DNA of 64,000 nt. Source: Halobacillus sp. A5 (lineage in GTDB: Bacteria > Bacillota > Bacilli > Bacillales > Halobacillaceae). Positions 42,112-50,869 of this stretch are shown piece after piece. Positions within the stretch are counted from its first letter, which is position 1; every line of letters begins with the position of its first letter. Below the pieces are notes generated by a model. That model was not told the DNA's origin. It made no database searches and was given only the letters and a program-made list of their open reading frames with translations. A program made the position numbers and the translations under genes. The DNA lies in contig NZ_JAIZEO010000001.1 in the NCBI RefSeq assembly GCF_024189315.1, forward strand, positions 1,116,001 through 1,180,000, in the 5' to 3' direction.

Positions 42112-43629
42112 TTATTTTTTACCAAACTGCGGAATGTGATGGTCCCCAAGGGCCACATGGACCACTTGCGTTTCCGTGTAAAATTCAAACGCATAGTACC
42201 CGCCTTCACGACCGATGCCACTGTACTTAGCCCCGCCGAATGGAGTTCTTAAATCACGCACGTTCTGCGAATTAATCCAGAGCATGCCTGCATCCACCGC
42301 CTGAGATACGCGGTGTCCACGCTGTATATCCTTCGTCCAGACGTAACCAGCCAGCCCGTAACGGACATCGTTTGCTAGTTCAATCACTTCTTCTTCTTCA
42401 CGGAATGTCATCACGGCCAGCACCGGGCCAAAAATTTCTTCCTGAACAGCACGCATGGTATTATCGGCATTAAGGAGTAACGTTGGCGGGACGAAGTTCG
42501 TGTTGCTGTATTCATCAGGCACGATTCCCTGGTATACATCGCACCCTTCTTCTTCGGCAATCTTAAGATAGTTTTTTACATTTTCACAATGCTTCATATG
42601 AATTAACGGCCCTACTTGAGTAGATTCATCGAGCGGATCCCCTACCTTGATATGATCGACACGCTCTTTTAACTTCTCGATGAAGGCTTCCGCTATGTCT
42701 TCATGAAGGTAAAGCCTCGAGTTCGCGGTGCAGCGCTCCCCGTTAAAGGAAAAAATTCCCCACGTACAAGCATCCAGGGCACGGTCCAGGTCGGCGTCAT
42801 CAAAAACAATAATCGGGGATTTCCCGCCTAGCTCCATTGAGAAGCGCTTGAGGGCATCCGCTCCATTTTTCATAATTTCAGAGCCTGTTGTCGTTTCACC
42901 AGTAAAAGAAATCAGCTGAACATCTTCATGAGCAACCAGGGAGGCTCCCGCTGTTTCACCAAATCCCTGAACAACATTGAATACGCCATCCGGAAGTCCG
43001 GCCAGATCAATGATTTCAGCAAGTTTATTTGCCGTAAGCGGTGACCATTCGGCCGGCTTTAGAATCACCGTGTTGCCAGTTGCCAATGCGGGAGCAATCT
43101 TCCATGTTTCTAACATGAACGGTGCGTTCCACGGAGTAATTAACCCTGCTACGCCTACCGGTTTATGAATGGTGTAATTCAAAAACTCATTATCCACTTT
43201 ATAGGCATCACCAACCATGCGGCTTGAGACCATTTCGGCGTAAAACCGGAAGTTCTGCGAAGCCCGGCTGACCATCTTCTTCGTTATTCTTAACGGCAGC
43301 CCCGTGTCATAAGCTTCCAGCGGTGCCAGCTCTTCTACATGCTCATCAATCAAGTCGGCAATTTTATAAACAAACGCCAGTCTCTCGCTTTGCTTCATCT
43401 TTCCCCATTCACCTTTAAACGCTCGTCTGGCAGCTGCAGCCGCTTTTTGTATATCCTCTTTACCACCTGAAGCAACGTTGTTAATTTTTTCATTCGTAAA
43501 TGGATTGATGTTAGCGAATATTTCCTGTGATTCAGCATTTACAAACTCACCGTTAATATAAAGCTGCACATCCCGAACGTTTTCCAGAGCTTTACGTTTC
43601 ACATCCGCTGCTGGATGAAAATCACTCAT
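42112..43629 (-). CDS. hpaE: 5-carboxymethyl-2-hydroxymuconate semialdehyde dehydrogenase
   Basis: This is a 505-residue ALDH. Key motifs are TPWNAPFMLETWK, MELGGKSPIIVFDDAD and the catalytic Cys in FNGERCTANSRLYL, plus PFGGAKYSGIGREGG. It oxidises the ring-cleavage semialdehyde with NAD+. It is the first gene of the operon hpaE-B-D-C, divergent from the LysR gene. The ATG at 43629 stands 6 bases after AAAGGAGG. Confidence 0.9.
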   Translation of the reverse strand: MSDFHPAADVKRKALENVRDVQLYINGEFVNAESQEIFANINPFTNEKINNVASGGKEDIQKAAAAARRAFKGEWGKMKQSERLAFVYKIADLIDEHVEELAPLEAYDTGLPLRITKKMVSRASQNFRFYAEMVSSRMVGDAYKVDNEFLNYTIHKPVGVAGLITPWNAPFMLETWKIAPALATGNTVILKPAEWSPLTANKLAEIIDLAGLPDGVFNVVQGFGETAGASLVAHEDVQLISFTGETTTGSEIMKNGADALKRFSMELGGKSPIIVFDDADLDRALDACTWGIFSFNGERCTANSRLYLHEDIAEAFIEKLKERVDHIKVGDPLDESTQVGPLIHMKHCENVKNYLKIAEEEGCDVYQGIVPDEYSNTNFVPPTLLLNADNTMRAVQEEIFGPVLAVMTFREEEEVIELANDVRYGLAGYVWTKDIQRGHRVSQAVDAGMLWINSQNVRDLRTPFGGAKYSGIGREGGYYAFEFYTETQVVHVALGDHHIPQFGKK

Positions 43630-43689
43630 ACTGGATCCTCCTTTACTTGTAAATAACTTCTTATAAAACCCTTTCAAAAAAGTTTGCAA

Positions 43690-43757
43690 ATATTCGATAA
43701 ACTTTGTATATTCAAGTTATCACACCGAAAAGTATATGAGAAATATCTATAAAATTT
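43690..43757. promoter_or_regulatory. hpaE-lysR intergenic region with two copies of the ATATCTATAAACTTT-type motif
   Basis: ATATTCGATAAACTTT is at 43690-43705 and ATATCTATAAAATTT at 43743-43757; a third copy, ATATCTATAAACTTT, is at 46850-46864 upstream of hpaG1. The divergent layout is typical for LysR control. The motif is AT-rich, so chance similarity must be weighed, but it recurs just where coregulation is expected. Confidence 0.5.
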
Positions 43758-43794
43758 ACATAACATACATAAAAAGTATGAAAGGAGCATGATA

Positions 43795-44688
43795 GTGGAC
43801 TTAAAACAACTGCGCTATTTTAGGACGGTAGCCGAGGAGAAACAGGTAACGAAAGCAGCCAAAAAACTACACATGGCCCAGCCCCCTCTCAGCCAGCAGA
43901 TTAAATTAATGGAAGAGGAGCTGAATTTGAAGCTCTTTGACCGGCAGGGCCGGAAGCTTGAGCTCACCAAGGCCGGGGAGATCCTTTTTGAAAAAGCAGC
44001 ACGCCTTTTAACTGAATTTGATGAGACACTGATTGAAGTACGGGAAATAAGCGAAGGCATGCGCGGCAAAATGCATATCGGCTCTACGAAATCATGTTTC
44101 TCCTACTTAAGTGCAGCGTTGAATTTATTTAAAACGCAGCACCCTAACATTACCTACCAGCTGCGCGAGGGAGACACTTACTTTTTAGAAGAATGCATTA
44201 AAAACCGGGAAATTGAACTGGCTATCGTGCGTATGCCGATGCACTCTGATGAATTTAACGTGCTCAAACTTCCCTCTGAGCCTTATGTCCTCGTTGCCCC
44301 AGAATCGTGGAACATCAGCAGTTACGATGATGCCGTGGAATTTGAGGATCTTCGTGATGTTCCGCTTATGCTGCTGCACCGAATCAGCGGGCGGGGGCAG
44401 TTTGAATTAATCGTAGATGAATTCCGTGATCACGGCATCGAACCGAATGTAACGTGTGAGTGTCCCGATGCGACGATGCTTCTCTCCCTTGTTGCAAGCG
44501 GGGTCGGTGCCACAATTGTACCCGAATCTACGCTAAAGGCATTTGCCCTCCATCATACAAAAAGCTACCAGCTGACTGGAGCCAATATTAAAGCTGAGTC
44601 TGCTGTGATCTGGCAGAAGGAGCGCTATTTAACTAAAGCTTCCCAGCGGTTGATTAAAACATTGGAGGATCAGTTTTGTTACGTGTGA
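43795..44688 (+). CDS. LysR-family regulator of the hpa genes
   Basis: This 297-residue protein has the LysR winged helix (DLKQLRYFRTVAEEKQVTKA, AQPPLSQQIKLMEEEL) followed by a periplasmic-binding-like effector domain (about 90-295). The GTG at 43795 is preferred because AGGAG is 7 bases upstream, whereas the ATG at 43789 is too close. It probably activates hpaE and hpaG operons in response to 4-hydroxyphenylacetate or a relative. It is the only regulator in the island. Confidence 0.85.
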   Translation: MDLKQLRYFRTVAEEKQVTKAAKKLHMAQPPLSQQIKLMEEELNLKLFDRQGRKLELTKAGEILFEKAARLLTEFDETLIEVREISEGMRGKMHIGSTKSCFSYLSAALNLFKTQHPNITYQLREGDTYFLEECIKNREIELAIVRMPMHSDEFNVLKLPSEPYVLVAPESWNISSYDDAVEFEDLRDVPLMLLHRISGRGQFELIVDEFRDHGIEPNVTCECPDATMLLSLVASGVGATIVPESTLKAFALHHTKSYQLTGANIKAESAVIWQKERYLTKASQRLIKTLEDQFCYV

Positions 44689-44734
44689 GTGAGGGAATGG
44701 GGCGCGGGTGAAATGCCCACAAAAGAGGTGTTTT

Positions 44735-44850
44735 CGCCCATAAAGCTCATTAAATATCCATATTTTTAAATTTTCGCCCATAAAGTTCAATAAATCCCCA
44801 TAAAGTCAATTATCCGCCCATAAATGACTCTTTATCCCATAGAGAGTCAG
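44735..44850. repeat. Degenerate tandem repeat CGCCCATAAA
   Basis: Four units CGCCCATAAAG, CGCCCATAAAG, CCCCATAAAG and CGCCCATAAATG occur at 44735, 44775, 44796 and 44815, and a decayed unit CCCATAGAG is at 44836. Each is followed by TCA or GTCA and TTAAT-like sequence. The block lies between the convergent lysR and hpaF genes. Confidence 0.55.
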
Positions 44851-44867
44851 CTTGACATTCATATAGA

Positions 44868-44899
44868 TAAAAAAAGAGCATTCCGGAATCGGCATACTC
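44868..44899 (-). terminator. Terminator of hpaG1-G2-F
   Basis: On the minus strand GAGTAT pairs with ATGCTC with further G-C pairs inside, followed by seven T (44869-44875). The stem overlaps the hpaF stop codon. Confidence 0.65.
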
Positions 44900-45278
44900 A
44901 TGAAAAACGCTGATGAATGTTGTTCGATTTATAAGTTGAGTTTTGAAATTCAATGAGCTCCAGTGATAGAGCTAAATAATGATTCTTCTTATAGTCATCA
45001 AAAAATTTCTTCATTACCTGAAAAATGGCTTCACAAACGCTGCTCTTCTCCTCTTCACTTCGTCCTTTGCCGATCTTAATCACGGCGTGGACGAAAGCGT
45101 CATTCTCTTTTCCATCCGCCACACAGTAATTAATCACTTCGAACGCACGAGTGCGGATTCCGCCAATAGGAAAAACATCCTTCTGAGCGATAACTGCTTC
45201 ATTTATCTTCTTAAGCAGCTCTTGAACGTCCGTATACTCGGATAAATTGTCAGTATATTCGACGATAATATGCGGCAT
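44898..45278 (-). CDS. hpaF: 5-carboxymethyl-2-hydroxymuconate isomerase
   Basis: This is a 126-residue tautomerase-superfamily protein. It starts MPHIIVEYTDN, giving the catalytic Pro after Met removal. The sequence IGGIRTRAFEVINY and GKGRSEEEKSSVCEAIF are typical of CHMI. It isomerises 5-carboxymethyl-2-hydroxymuconate. It lies 11 bp after hpaG2, behind GGGGAGTG. Confidence 0.9.
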   Translation of the reverse strand: MPHIIVEYTDNLSEYTDVQELLKKINEAVIAQKDVFPIGGIRTRAFEVINYCVADGKENDAFVHAVIKIGKGRSEEEKSSVCEAIFQVMKKFFDDYKKNHYLALSLELIEFQNSTYKSNNIHQRFS

Positions 45279-45289
45279 AATCCACTCCC

Positions 45290-46024
45290 CTATACAATCG
45301 TATTTTTCAACTGTCCGATTCCTTCAATTTCTGTTATGACTTCATCGCCCGCTTTGGTATCTACGGTTCCTTTTGGCGTTCCTGTTAGTATGAGATCGCC
45401 TGGGTGCAGCGTCATAAAACCGCTTAAGTACTCAATTAAGTGAGGGACTCCAAATATCATATCCCTGGTAGATCCTTCCTGAACTTTTTTACCGTTTATA
45501 AAGGTACGCAGCGTTAGATTCATCGGATCTTTTATGTCAGCAGCATCAACAAGCCATGGGCCCAGCGGAGTACTATGATCGCGGTTTTTCACACGCAGAT
45601 TCGGCCGGTAATAGTTTTCTAGATAGTCCCGGAACGCATAGTCGTTGGCTATCGTATAGCCGGCTATATAATCGAAGGCTTCAGACTGGGGTACATTTTT
45701 TGCCTGCTTTCCGATCACCACCGCTAGCTCACACTCATAATGCATATAGGTGACATCCTGCGGTCGCTTAGTACGGCCGCAATGACCGATAAATGTATTC
45801 GGACCTTTTAAAAAGACGAGCGGTTCCTCAGGTGCTTGAAACTCAAGCTCACTGGCATGGTCCATATAATTCAATCCTAAAGCAAAGCACGTTCCCGGCT
45901 GTACCGGAGGAAGCCAGACCACTTCCTGCCCGCTTACCGTTTTTCCATTTGAGAGCTTGAGCTGATCTCCCTCCAGCGTAGCATCAAAAATATTACCTTC
46001 ATAGGCTGCGCGTGCCGTTTTCAT
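45290..46024 (-). CDS. hpaG2: HpaG C-terminal-half type: 2-hydroxyhepta-2,4-diene-1,7-dioate isomerase / decarboxylase subunit
   Basis: This 244-residue FAH-superfamily protein matches the C-terminal half of E. coli HpaG: FALGLNYMDHASELEFQAPEEPLVFLKGPNTF, then YECELAVVIGKQAKNV with the metal-binding glutamates and the RDYLENYYRPNLRVKNRD segment. Together with HpaG1 it decarboxylates and isomerises 5-oxo-pent-3-ene-1,2,5-tricarboxylate. Its ATG overlaps the end of hpaG1 by 4 bp. Confidence 0.88.
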   Translation of the reverse strand: MKTARAAYEGNIFDATLEGDQLKLSNGKTVSGQEVVWLPPVQPGTCFALGLNYMDHASELEFQAPEEPLVFLKGPNTFIGHCGRTKRPQDVTYMHYECELAVVIGKQAKNVPQSEAFDYIAGYTIANDYAFRDYLENYYRPNLRVKNRDHSTPLGPWLVDAADIKDPMNLTLRTFINGKKVQEGSTRDMIFGVPHLIEYLSGFMTLHPGDLILTGTPKGTVDTKAGDEVITEIEGIGQLKNTIV

Positions 46025-46782
46025 GAGGGGACCCTCCCGATCTTATTTTCCAAAACTCCGAGCTCAGCTGATTCAATTCTAATTATATCCTCTGCTGTTA
46101 CTCTCGGGGGATTGTGTCCGCACCCAACCATTAGCACATCCCCTTTAAAAAGCGTCATGAACTCTGTCACATCCTGCAGCAATTGTGGTATTGGTCTCAC
46201 CAGGTTATCTGTTAAAAACTGCTGCTTATGAGCTCCATTAACATAGACGTTGATTTTCAGGTTTTCCGGGTCTGTTACGTCCTCTTTTGAAACTACCCAC
46301 GGGCCGATTGGGCAGAATCCGTCGCGTGCATTTTCTTTCACTGCCGGTCGAAATACGCTGTTGTGAGGAATGCTTATATCATTGACGAGCGTGAATCCTT
46401 CAATATAGTCATAAGCTTCATTTTGATTAACCTTTGCAGCCTGTTTTCCGATAACCAGCCCGACACTTGCTCTTGTCTGCAGCTCTTTTGCATCCTGAGG
46501 CAGGGGCACGTCAGATCGATGGCCGGCTAACGTATTGATTGGCTTTATGTACAATACCGGGGCTTTTGGCGGATGTTTATAAGGGACTTCGTTCATCTGT
46601 TGCGCCATCGCCTCCACCGCTTTGCGATCGTTTAAAAGTGTTCCATACACTGTGCCATGGACGGGAGAAGCCCATGACTTTATCGAACGTGCATCTACTT
46701 GAAGTAAACCGTTCTTTGAGGAGGCTTCAATCAGTTCGTCGCAGTGCCTGCTGTTAATTCGTACGCGTACGTTTATACTCAT
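46021..46782 (-). CDS. hpaG1: HpaG N-terminal-half type: OPET decarboxylase subunit
   Basis: This 253-residue FAH-superfamily protein matches the N-terminal half of HpaG (GTVYGTLLNDRKAVEAM, APVLYIKPINTLAGH, SVGLVIGKQAAKV, RDGFCPIGPWVV). In enteric bacteria both halves are one polypeptide; here they are separate genes with ATGA overlap, implying equal synthesis. The start at 46782 follows GAAGGAGG. It is the first gene of the hpaG1-G2-F unit. Confidence 0.86.
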   Translation of the reverse strand: MSINVRVRINSRHCDELIEASSKNGLLQVDARSIKSWASPVHGTVYGTLLNDRKAVEAMAQQMNEVPYKHPPKAPVLYIKPINTLAGHRSDVPLPQDAKELQTRASVGLVIGKQAAKVNQNEAYDYIEGFTLVNDISIPHNSVFRPAVKENARDGFCPIGPWVVSKEDVTDPENLKINVYVNGAHKQQFLTDNLVRPIPQLLQDVTEFMTLFKGDVLMVGCGHNPPRVTAEDIIRIESAELGVLENKIGRVPS

Positions 46783-46849
46783 CGTCATTCCTCCTTCATT
46801 TTTCAATATTCAATAGTTATAAAATAACACCCCCTCTTTTATATATAAA

Positions 46850-46864
46850 ATATCTATAAACTTT
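46850..46864. promoter_or_regulatory. Third copy of the hpa motif, upstream of hpaG1
   Basis: ATATCTATAAACTTT lies 68-82 bases before the hpaG1 start; two close copies are in the hpaE-lysR intergenic region. It is the likely site through which one regulator controls both arms. Confidence 0.5.
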
Positions 46865-46891
46865 AGAAATCATATGAAAAAAGTATTCATT

Positions 46892-46925
46892 AAGAAACCC
46901 GTGTACTACAACGGGTTTCTTCTTT
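46892..46925 (-). terminator. Terminator before the hpaG1 promoter
   Basis: AAGAAACCCGT (46892-46902) pairs with ACGGGTTTCTT (46911-46921). On the minus strand it closes the transcript of the preceding small gene. T-tails are short. Confidence 0.65.
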
Positions 46926-46932
46926 TCCTTTT

Positions 46933-47106
46933 CTACACATCTCGTTGACCTGCTTTTTCTATTAATATCTTCGCTTGTTGATAAAAATAATTCACCTCAG
47001 CCCTCGTTCGTGCATGCTTCATTGATTCCTTTAACTCTTCAAATCTCTGATATTCCTCTTTAGATAAACGAACGTTCGGCTTCGGAAATGGAATGAGGTC
47101 TCCCAT
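46933..47106 (-). CDS. Small helical protein
   Basis: This is a 57-residue protein (MGDLIPFPKPNVRLSKEEYQ...) with an N-terminal proline-rich strand and two charged helices. GGAGGG stands 8 bases before the ATG at 47106, so it is probably real. It resembles small bacillar proteins of unknown function and may be unrelated to the pathway. Confidence 0.6.
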   Translation of the reverse strand: MGDLIPFPKPNVRLSKEEYQRFEELKESMKHARTRAEVNYFYQQAKILIEKAGQRDV

Positions 47107-47158
47107 TCATACATCCCTCCTCCGTTATATGTATGAAAGGAGCATAGGAAATGCCATC

Positions 47159-48016
47159 CTACGAGACGGGTTTTCTTCTATATTTTTTTAAAAACTCCCA
47201 CATTAACTGGGTGGCATTCAGCTCACGGCACACGTTTCCTTTCTGCTTTAAAGGTCCGCCCGGCCACGTATGACCGGTGTCCTTTATTGAATAAAGTACA
47301 ACTTCCACCGCCCGGTCTTTAGAGTAAAAGCTTCGTCTCGTGACACCTCCTTCTCTCGCAGTCTCCTCTTCTACTGGAAAAGGCAGCGAGCGGGCAAATA
47401 GCATCACGGCCTGTTCTGCTGACAGCAGCTGATCAATTAAATATTCCGGTGTTTCTTTTCCATCGTATGGTACCACAGGATCGTCCTCTCCCATAAAAAA
47501 AATAAGCGGCATTGATACCGGCCATGAAACCTCTTCTGCGATTTCTTTTACGACTGGCCCTGATACTCCTCCGACGCCTGCAAACACTTCCGGGTACTCA
47601 ATCGCAAGCTTCATGGAAAAGGCTGATCCGTTAGAAAAACCCGTCACGTAAATACGCTCTTCGTCGATCGTGGTCAGTGATCGAAAGTAATCAATCATGC
47701 TCATGACAAACCCGGCATCGTCAACCTCATGTTGATAGGCTGCGTTTTTATGTCGTCCTTCGTTAAATTGTTTACTCATCGGATCGTTTGGATCCAATTG
47801 GACAGCTTCAGGGAAAACGAAGCAGGCCCCCTCCGTTTCTGAAAGCTCATGCATTTTAGTAAGCCCCATATGGCTGCGCGCGCTGCTTCCTGCTCCATGA
47901 AAGCAGAAAACAAGCGGCATAACTTCTCCATTGGCAGGTGGAAGGGTGTAGTAAAAGCTGCGCTCTCCCTCTTTTGTAGGGATTGTATCCCTTGCTACTT
48001 GTACGTGTGATTTCAT
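47159..48016 (-). CDS. PHB-depolymerase/LpqC-type alpha/beta-hydrolase esterase
   Basis: This is a 285-residue hydrolase: oxyanion-hole segment FCFHGAGSSARSH, nucleophile S128 in TGFSNGSAF, an aspartate in GEDDPVVPYDG and the histidine in GHTWPGG. The family includes PHB depolymerase, feruloyl esterase and LpqC, and has no secretion signal here. In this island it might hydrolyse an aryl ester or a thioester such as 4-hydroxyphenylacetyl-CoA; this is inference. GGAGAG precedes the ATG. A small stem-loop (ACCGGAA/TTCCGGT, 48128-48158) lies upstream. Confidence 0.78.
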   Translation of the reverse strand: MKSHVQVARDTIPTKEGERSFYYTLPPANGEVMPLVFCFHGAGSSARSHMGLTKMHELSETEGACFVFPEAVQLDPNDPMSKQFNEGRHKNAAYQHEVDDAGFVMSMIDYFRSLTTIDEERIYVTGFSNGSAFSMKLAIEYPEVFAGVGGVSGPVVKEIAEEVSWPVSMPLIFFMGEDDPVVPYDGKETPEYLIDQLLSAEQAVMLFARSLPFPVEEETAREGGVTRRSFYSKDRAVEVVLYSIKDTGHTWPGGPLKQKGNVCRELNATQLMWEFLKKYRRKPVS

Positions 48017-48192
48017 AGCGATTCTCTCCGTTTATCGTATTTCGACAGAAGACTCCCTCTTTAAGTGCGTGAAGAATGAAGCCGAGCAGCCAGCCTTCAC
48101 GAGTGAATAAGTACTACGCGTAGAGATCACCGGAATAGAAGAACTGCAGGTTTCCGGTATGCTTCAAAATAAATCCTACGCTAATGGACAGG

Positions 48193-49611
48193 TCATGCGT
48201 CTTTTTCTAACATAGTCTCTTCATATGCCGCCCCGCCTTGATTTAGCGGAGGCAGCGCAAATCCAGTATATCCATAAATAATTGCGATCACTGGTGTGAT
48301 AAAGCAAATAAAGGAATATGGAATATATCCCATTCCTATATTTAGTGTCGACATAATGAACACGCCCGTTACGCCCCATGGAATGAGCGGGTGGATGATC
48401 GTGCCTGCATCCTCTAATGTCCTGGATAAGTTTTTGGGGTGCAAGTTGGTATTCTTATAACTATCCTCAAGCATCTGCCCCGGCAGGATAATCGATAAAT
48501 ACTGTTCACCTACAGCGACGTTAACACCAAGGCATGAGAGTACGGTCGACAATACGACGTTGCCCCGACTCTTTAAGAAGCTCCGCATTCCGTCAATAAT
48601 CGCGTGTGCAATGCCTATTTCTTTGATAATACCGCCAAACGATAATGCAATTAATATTAAGGATACTCCAAAAAGCATACTATCCAGCCCGCCCAGAGAA
48701 AGCAGGCTGTCGATTGCTTCATCGCCTGTTTCAGCGGTATACCCAAAGTGCGCCGTACTCATAATTTCGCCAAACGTAACGCCGGGTACAGTATACAATG
48801 TTGTCGCAACAGCAGCTATGAGCCCCACGACAAGAGCGGGAATGGAGCTCACTCGTTTAAAGGCAAGAATGATTATTAATAAAGGAGAGATAAGCGCAAT
48901 TGGTGTCAAATTGTACTCGCTGTTCAGCGTAGAAATCATCGCATCTACATTGTCAGTACCAGCGGTATCCTGAGTCGTCATAAAGCTAATGGCTCCGAAA
49001 ATAATCAAAGTAATGATCAGGCTCGGTATAGTCGTCCAAAGCATGTGCTTAATATGCTGGAAAATGTCTACCTTAGCAGTTGCGGCCGTTAAATTCGTAG
49101 TATCAGATAATGGCGACATTTTATCTCCGAAGATCGCACCACATACAATTGCTCCAGCTGTCGCAGCTGGTGAGATTTCCATTCCGTAGGAAACCCCCAT
49201 AAGCGCAATTCCAATTGTACTTATGGCACTCCACGAACTTCCCGTCATGGTAGCGACAACAGCTGTAATAATAACAGTTGAAACAAGAAAAATAGAGGGT
49301 GACAACACATGAAGCCCGTAAAAAGTAATTGTCTGAACCGTTCCGTTAAGCACCCAGACCCCTACCAGAATTCCGATTAAGCTTAAAATTAAGATTGCCG
49401 GTACACCGTGGGAGACCCCTTTAGTTACGGCTCTTTCCATCTCCTTCCACGTATAACCGAGCTTAAATCCATAAAGCGTAACAATAACAGCGGCGAGAAC
49501 GATTGGAATATGGGGAGCGGCTTCGAAAACGAGAATGCTGACTCCAAGAATAGCAACTACAGTTAAGAAGACGATAAGCGACATAGCAAACGAAGGTATT
49601 CTTTTCTCCAC
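48193..49611 (-). CDS. NhaC-family Na+/H+ antiporter-like transporter
   Basis: This is a 472-residue protein with about 12 membrane helices; segments such as GSSWSAISTIGIALMGV, GAIFGDKMSPLSDTTNLTAA and GVNVAVGEQYLSIILPGQ are typical of NhaC (COG1757). Members include Na+/H+ antiporters, the malate/lactate exchanger MleN and predicted amino acid carriers including a tyrosine carrier. The GTG at 49611 follows GAGGAGG. It is 31 bp after the E2 gene, so its substrate may be the aromatic amino acid used here. Confidence 0.8.
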   Translation of the reverse strand: MEKRIPSFAMSLIVFLTVVAILGVSILVFEAAPHIPIVLAAVIVTLYGFKLGYTWKEMERAVTKGVSHGVPAILILSLIGILVGVWVLNGTVQTITFYGLHVLSPSIFLVSTVIITAVVATMTGSSWSAISTIGIALMGVSYGMEISPAATAGAIVCGAIFGDKMSPLSDTTNLTAATAKVDIFQHIKHMLWTTIPSLIITLIIFGAISFMTTQDTAGTDNVDAMISTLNSEYNLTPIALISPLLIIILAFKRVSSIPALVVGLIAAVATTLYTVPGVTFGEIMSTAHFGYTAETGDEAIDSLLSLGGLDSMLFGVSLILIALSFGGIIKEIGIAHAIIDGMRSFLKSRGNVVLSTVLSCLGVNVAVGEQYLSIILPGQMLEDSYKNTNLHPKNLSRTLEDAGTIIHPLIPWGVTGVFIMSTLNIGMGYIPYSFICFITPVIAIIYGYTGFALPPLNQGGAAYEETMLEKDA

Positions 49612-49642
49612 AATAGGCCTCCTCACTTTTTATCAAAGCCAG

Positions 49643-50851
49643 CTACACTAGCTTAACGAGCATTTTCTCCGGATGTTGTATATAATCCATGAACTGATTG
49701 ACGAAATCTGCGGCTTTAGCACCATCCGCTACCCGGTGATCAAACGTAAACGACACATTCATAACATCACGGATGACAATGGCTTCATTCACCACGACCG
49801 GGGCACGTTTCGTTTTATGAAAAGCCATTAATCCGGTTTCCGGATAGTTCAATATCGGAGTAGCCCCTGTACTTCCGAGAGGACCAACGTTGCTGATCGT
49901 AAACGTTCCTTTTGTCAGATCGGAGGCCGATAGTTGATTCTCTTTCGCTTTTCTAGTCAGCTCTTTCATGTCCAGATGGATTCGTTCGACAGATTTATGC
50001 TCGACATTTTTAATGACGGGTACAATTAACCCTTCTTCGGTATCTGTCGCAATGCCAATGTTATACTCACGCTCAAGTTCAATCCGCCCCTCCTCTTCAT
50101 TAAGTCTGGCATTAAAAATACGATGGTCCTGTAATGAAAGCTGAATCGCTTTGATGAAAAAAGCGGCGACTGATAGGGAAGCCCCCTGCTGCTTAAGGTT
50201 ATTCTTGAGCTCAATTAAGTTCGTCATTATGACTTCATCGAAATGTGTGACATGGGGAGCCGTATAAAGAGACTGTACCATTTTCTTCGCAATTTGTTTT
50301 CTCCGGCCGCGAAATGGAATAAATTCGCGCTCTGCTTCTACTTTCACTTCCCTGCCGGGATCAGCCACCATATCCTCCGTTAATGTATGCGCTTTCAAAA
50401 ATCTAAAAACATCTTCATCCGTTATCCGTCCTGAAGGGCCGGTGCCTGTTACATCTTCAATATTTACGTCATTTTCTCTTGCCAGCCTTCTTGTGTGCGG
50501 GGACGCCTGCACTCGCCTGGAGGGATCCTCTTTTTTGTAAGGTTTCGTACTCGTACTCATTCCTGCTGCGGCAAGAGCGGGTTGTTTTACTTCCTGTTCT
50601 GCATGAATCGTTTCAGAACCCTCTGTATTAAGTGACAGGATTGTCGTTCCTACTTCTACTACGTCTCCAATGTTAAATCGAAGTTCTTCCACCACTCCAT
50701 CTGAAGGTGCTGTCAGTTCAGCCGTCATTTTGTCTGTCTGAATTTCCACCAGGGGCTCATCATTTTTAACGCGTTGCCCTGGTTTTACGTAATAGTGTAA
50801 GATTTCTGCTTCGTGCATACCCTCTCCAATATCGTGCAGCTTGACTTCCAT
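49643..50851 (-). CDS. 2-oxoacid dehydrogenase E2 (dihydrolipoamide acyltransferase)
   Basis: This is a 402-residue E2: one lipoyl domain at 1-75 with lipoylated K41 in IQTDKMTAEL, a linker, a peripheral-subunit-binding domain at about 112-148 (ASPHTRRLARENDVNIEDVTG), and a catalytic domain with H-x3-D-G in FDHRVADGAKA. It transfers the acyl group to CoA. A single lipoyl domain fits branched-chain or aromatic 2-oxoacid complexes. It lies 18 bp after E1-beta. The E3 subunit is not encoded nearby and is probably shared. Confidence 0.88.
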   Translation of the reverse strand: MEVKLHDIGEGMHEAEILHYYVKPGQRVKNDEPLVEIQTDKMTAELTAPSDGVVEELRFNIGDVVEVGTTILSLNTEGSETIHAEQEVKQPALAAAGMSTSTKPYKKEDPSRRVQASPHTRRLARENDVNIEDVTGTGPSGRITDEDVFRFLKAHTLTEDMVADPGREVKVEAEREFIPFRGRRKQIAKKMVQSLYTAPHVTHFDEVIMTNLIELKNNLKQQGASLSVAAFFIKAIQLSLQDHRIFNARLNEEEGRIELEREYNIGIATDTEEGLIVPVIKNVEHKSVERIHLDMKELTRKAKENQLSASDLTKGTFTISNVGPLGSTGATPILNYPETGLMAFHKTKRAPVVVNEAIVIRDVMNVSFTFDHRVADGAKAADFVNQFMDYIQHPEKMLVKLV

Positions 50852-50869
50852 CCTCCGATCCCCCTCCTA

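Noticed and set aside
48560..48973. 137-codon frame antisense to the NhaC gene
   Set aside because: Same reason: it is an antisense shadow of a hydrophobic gene.
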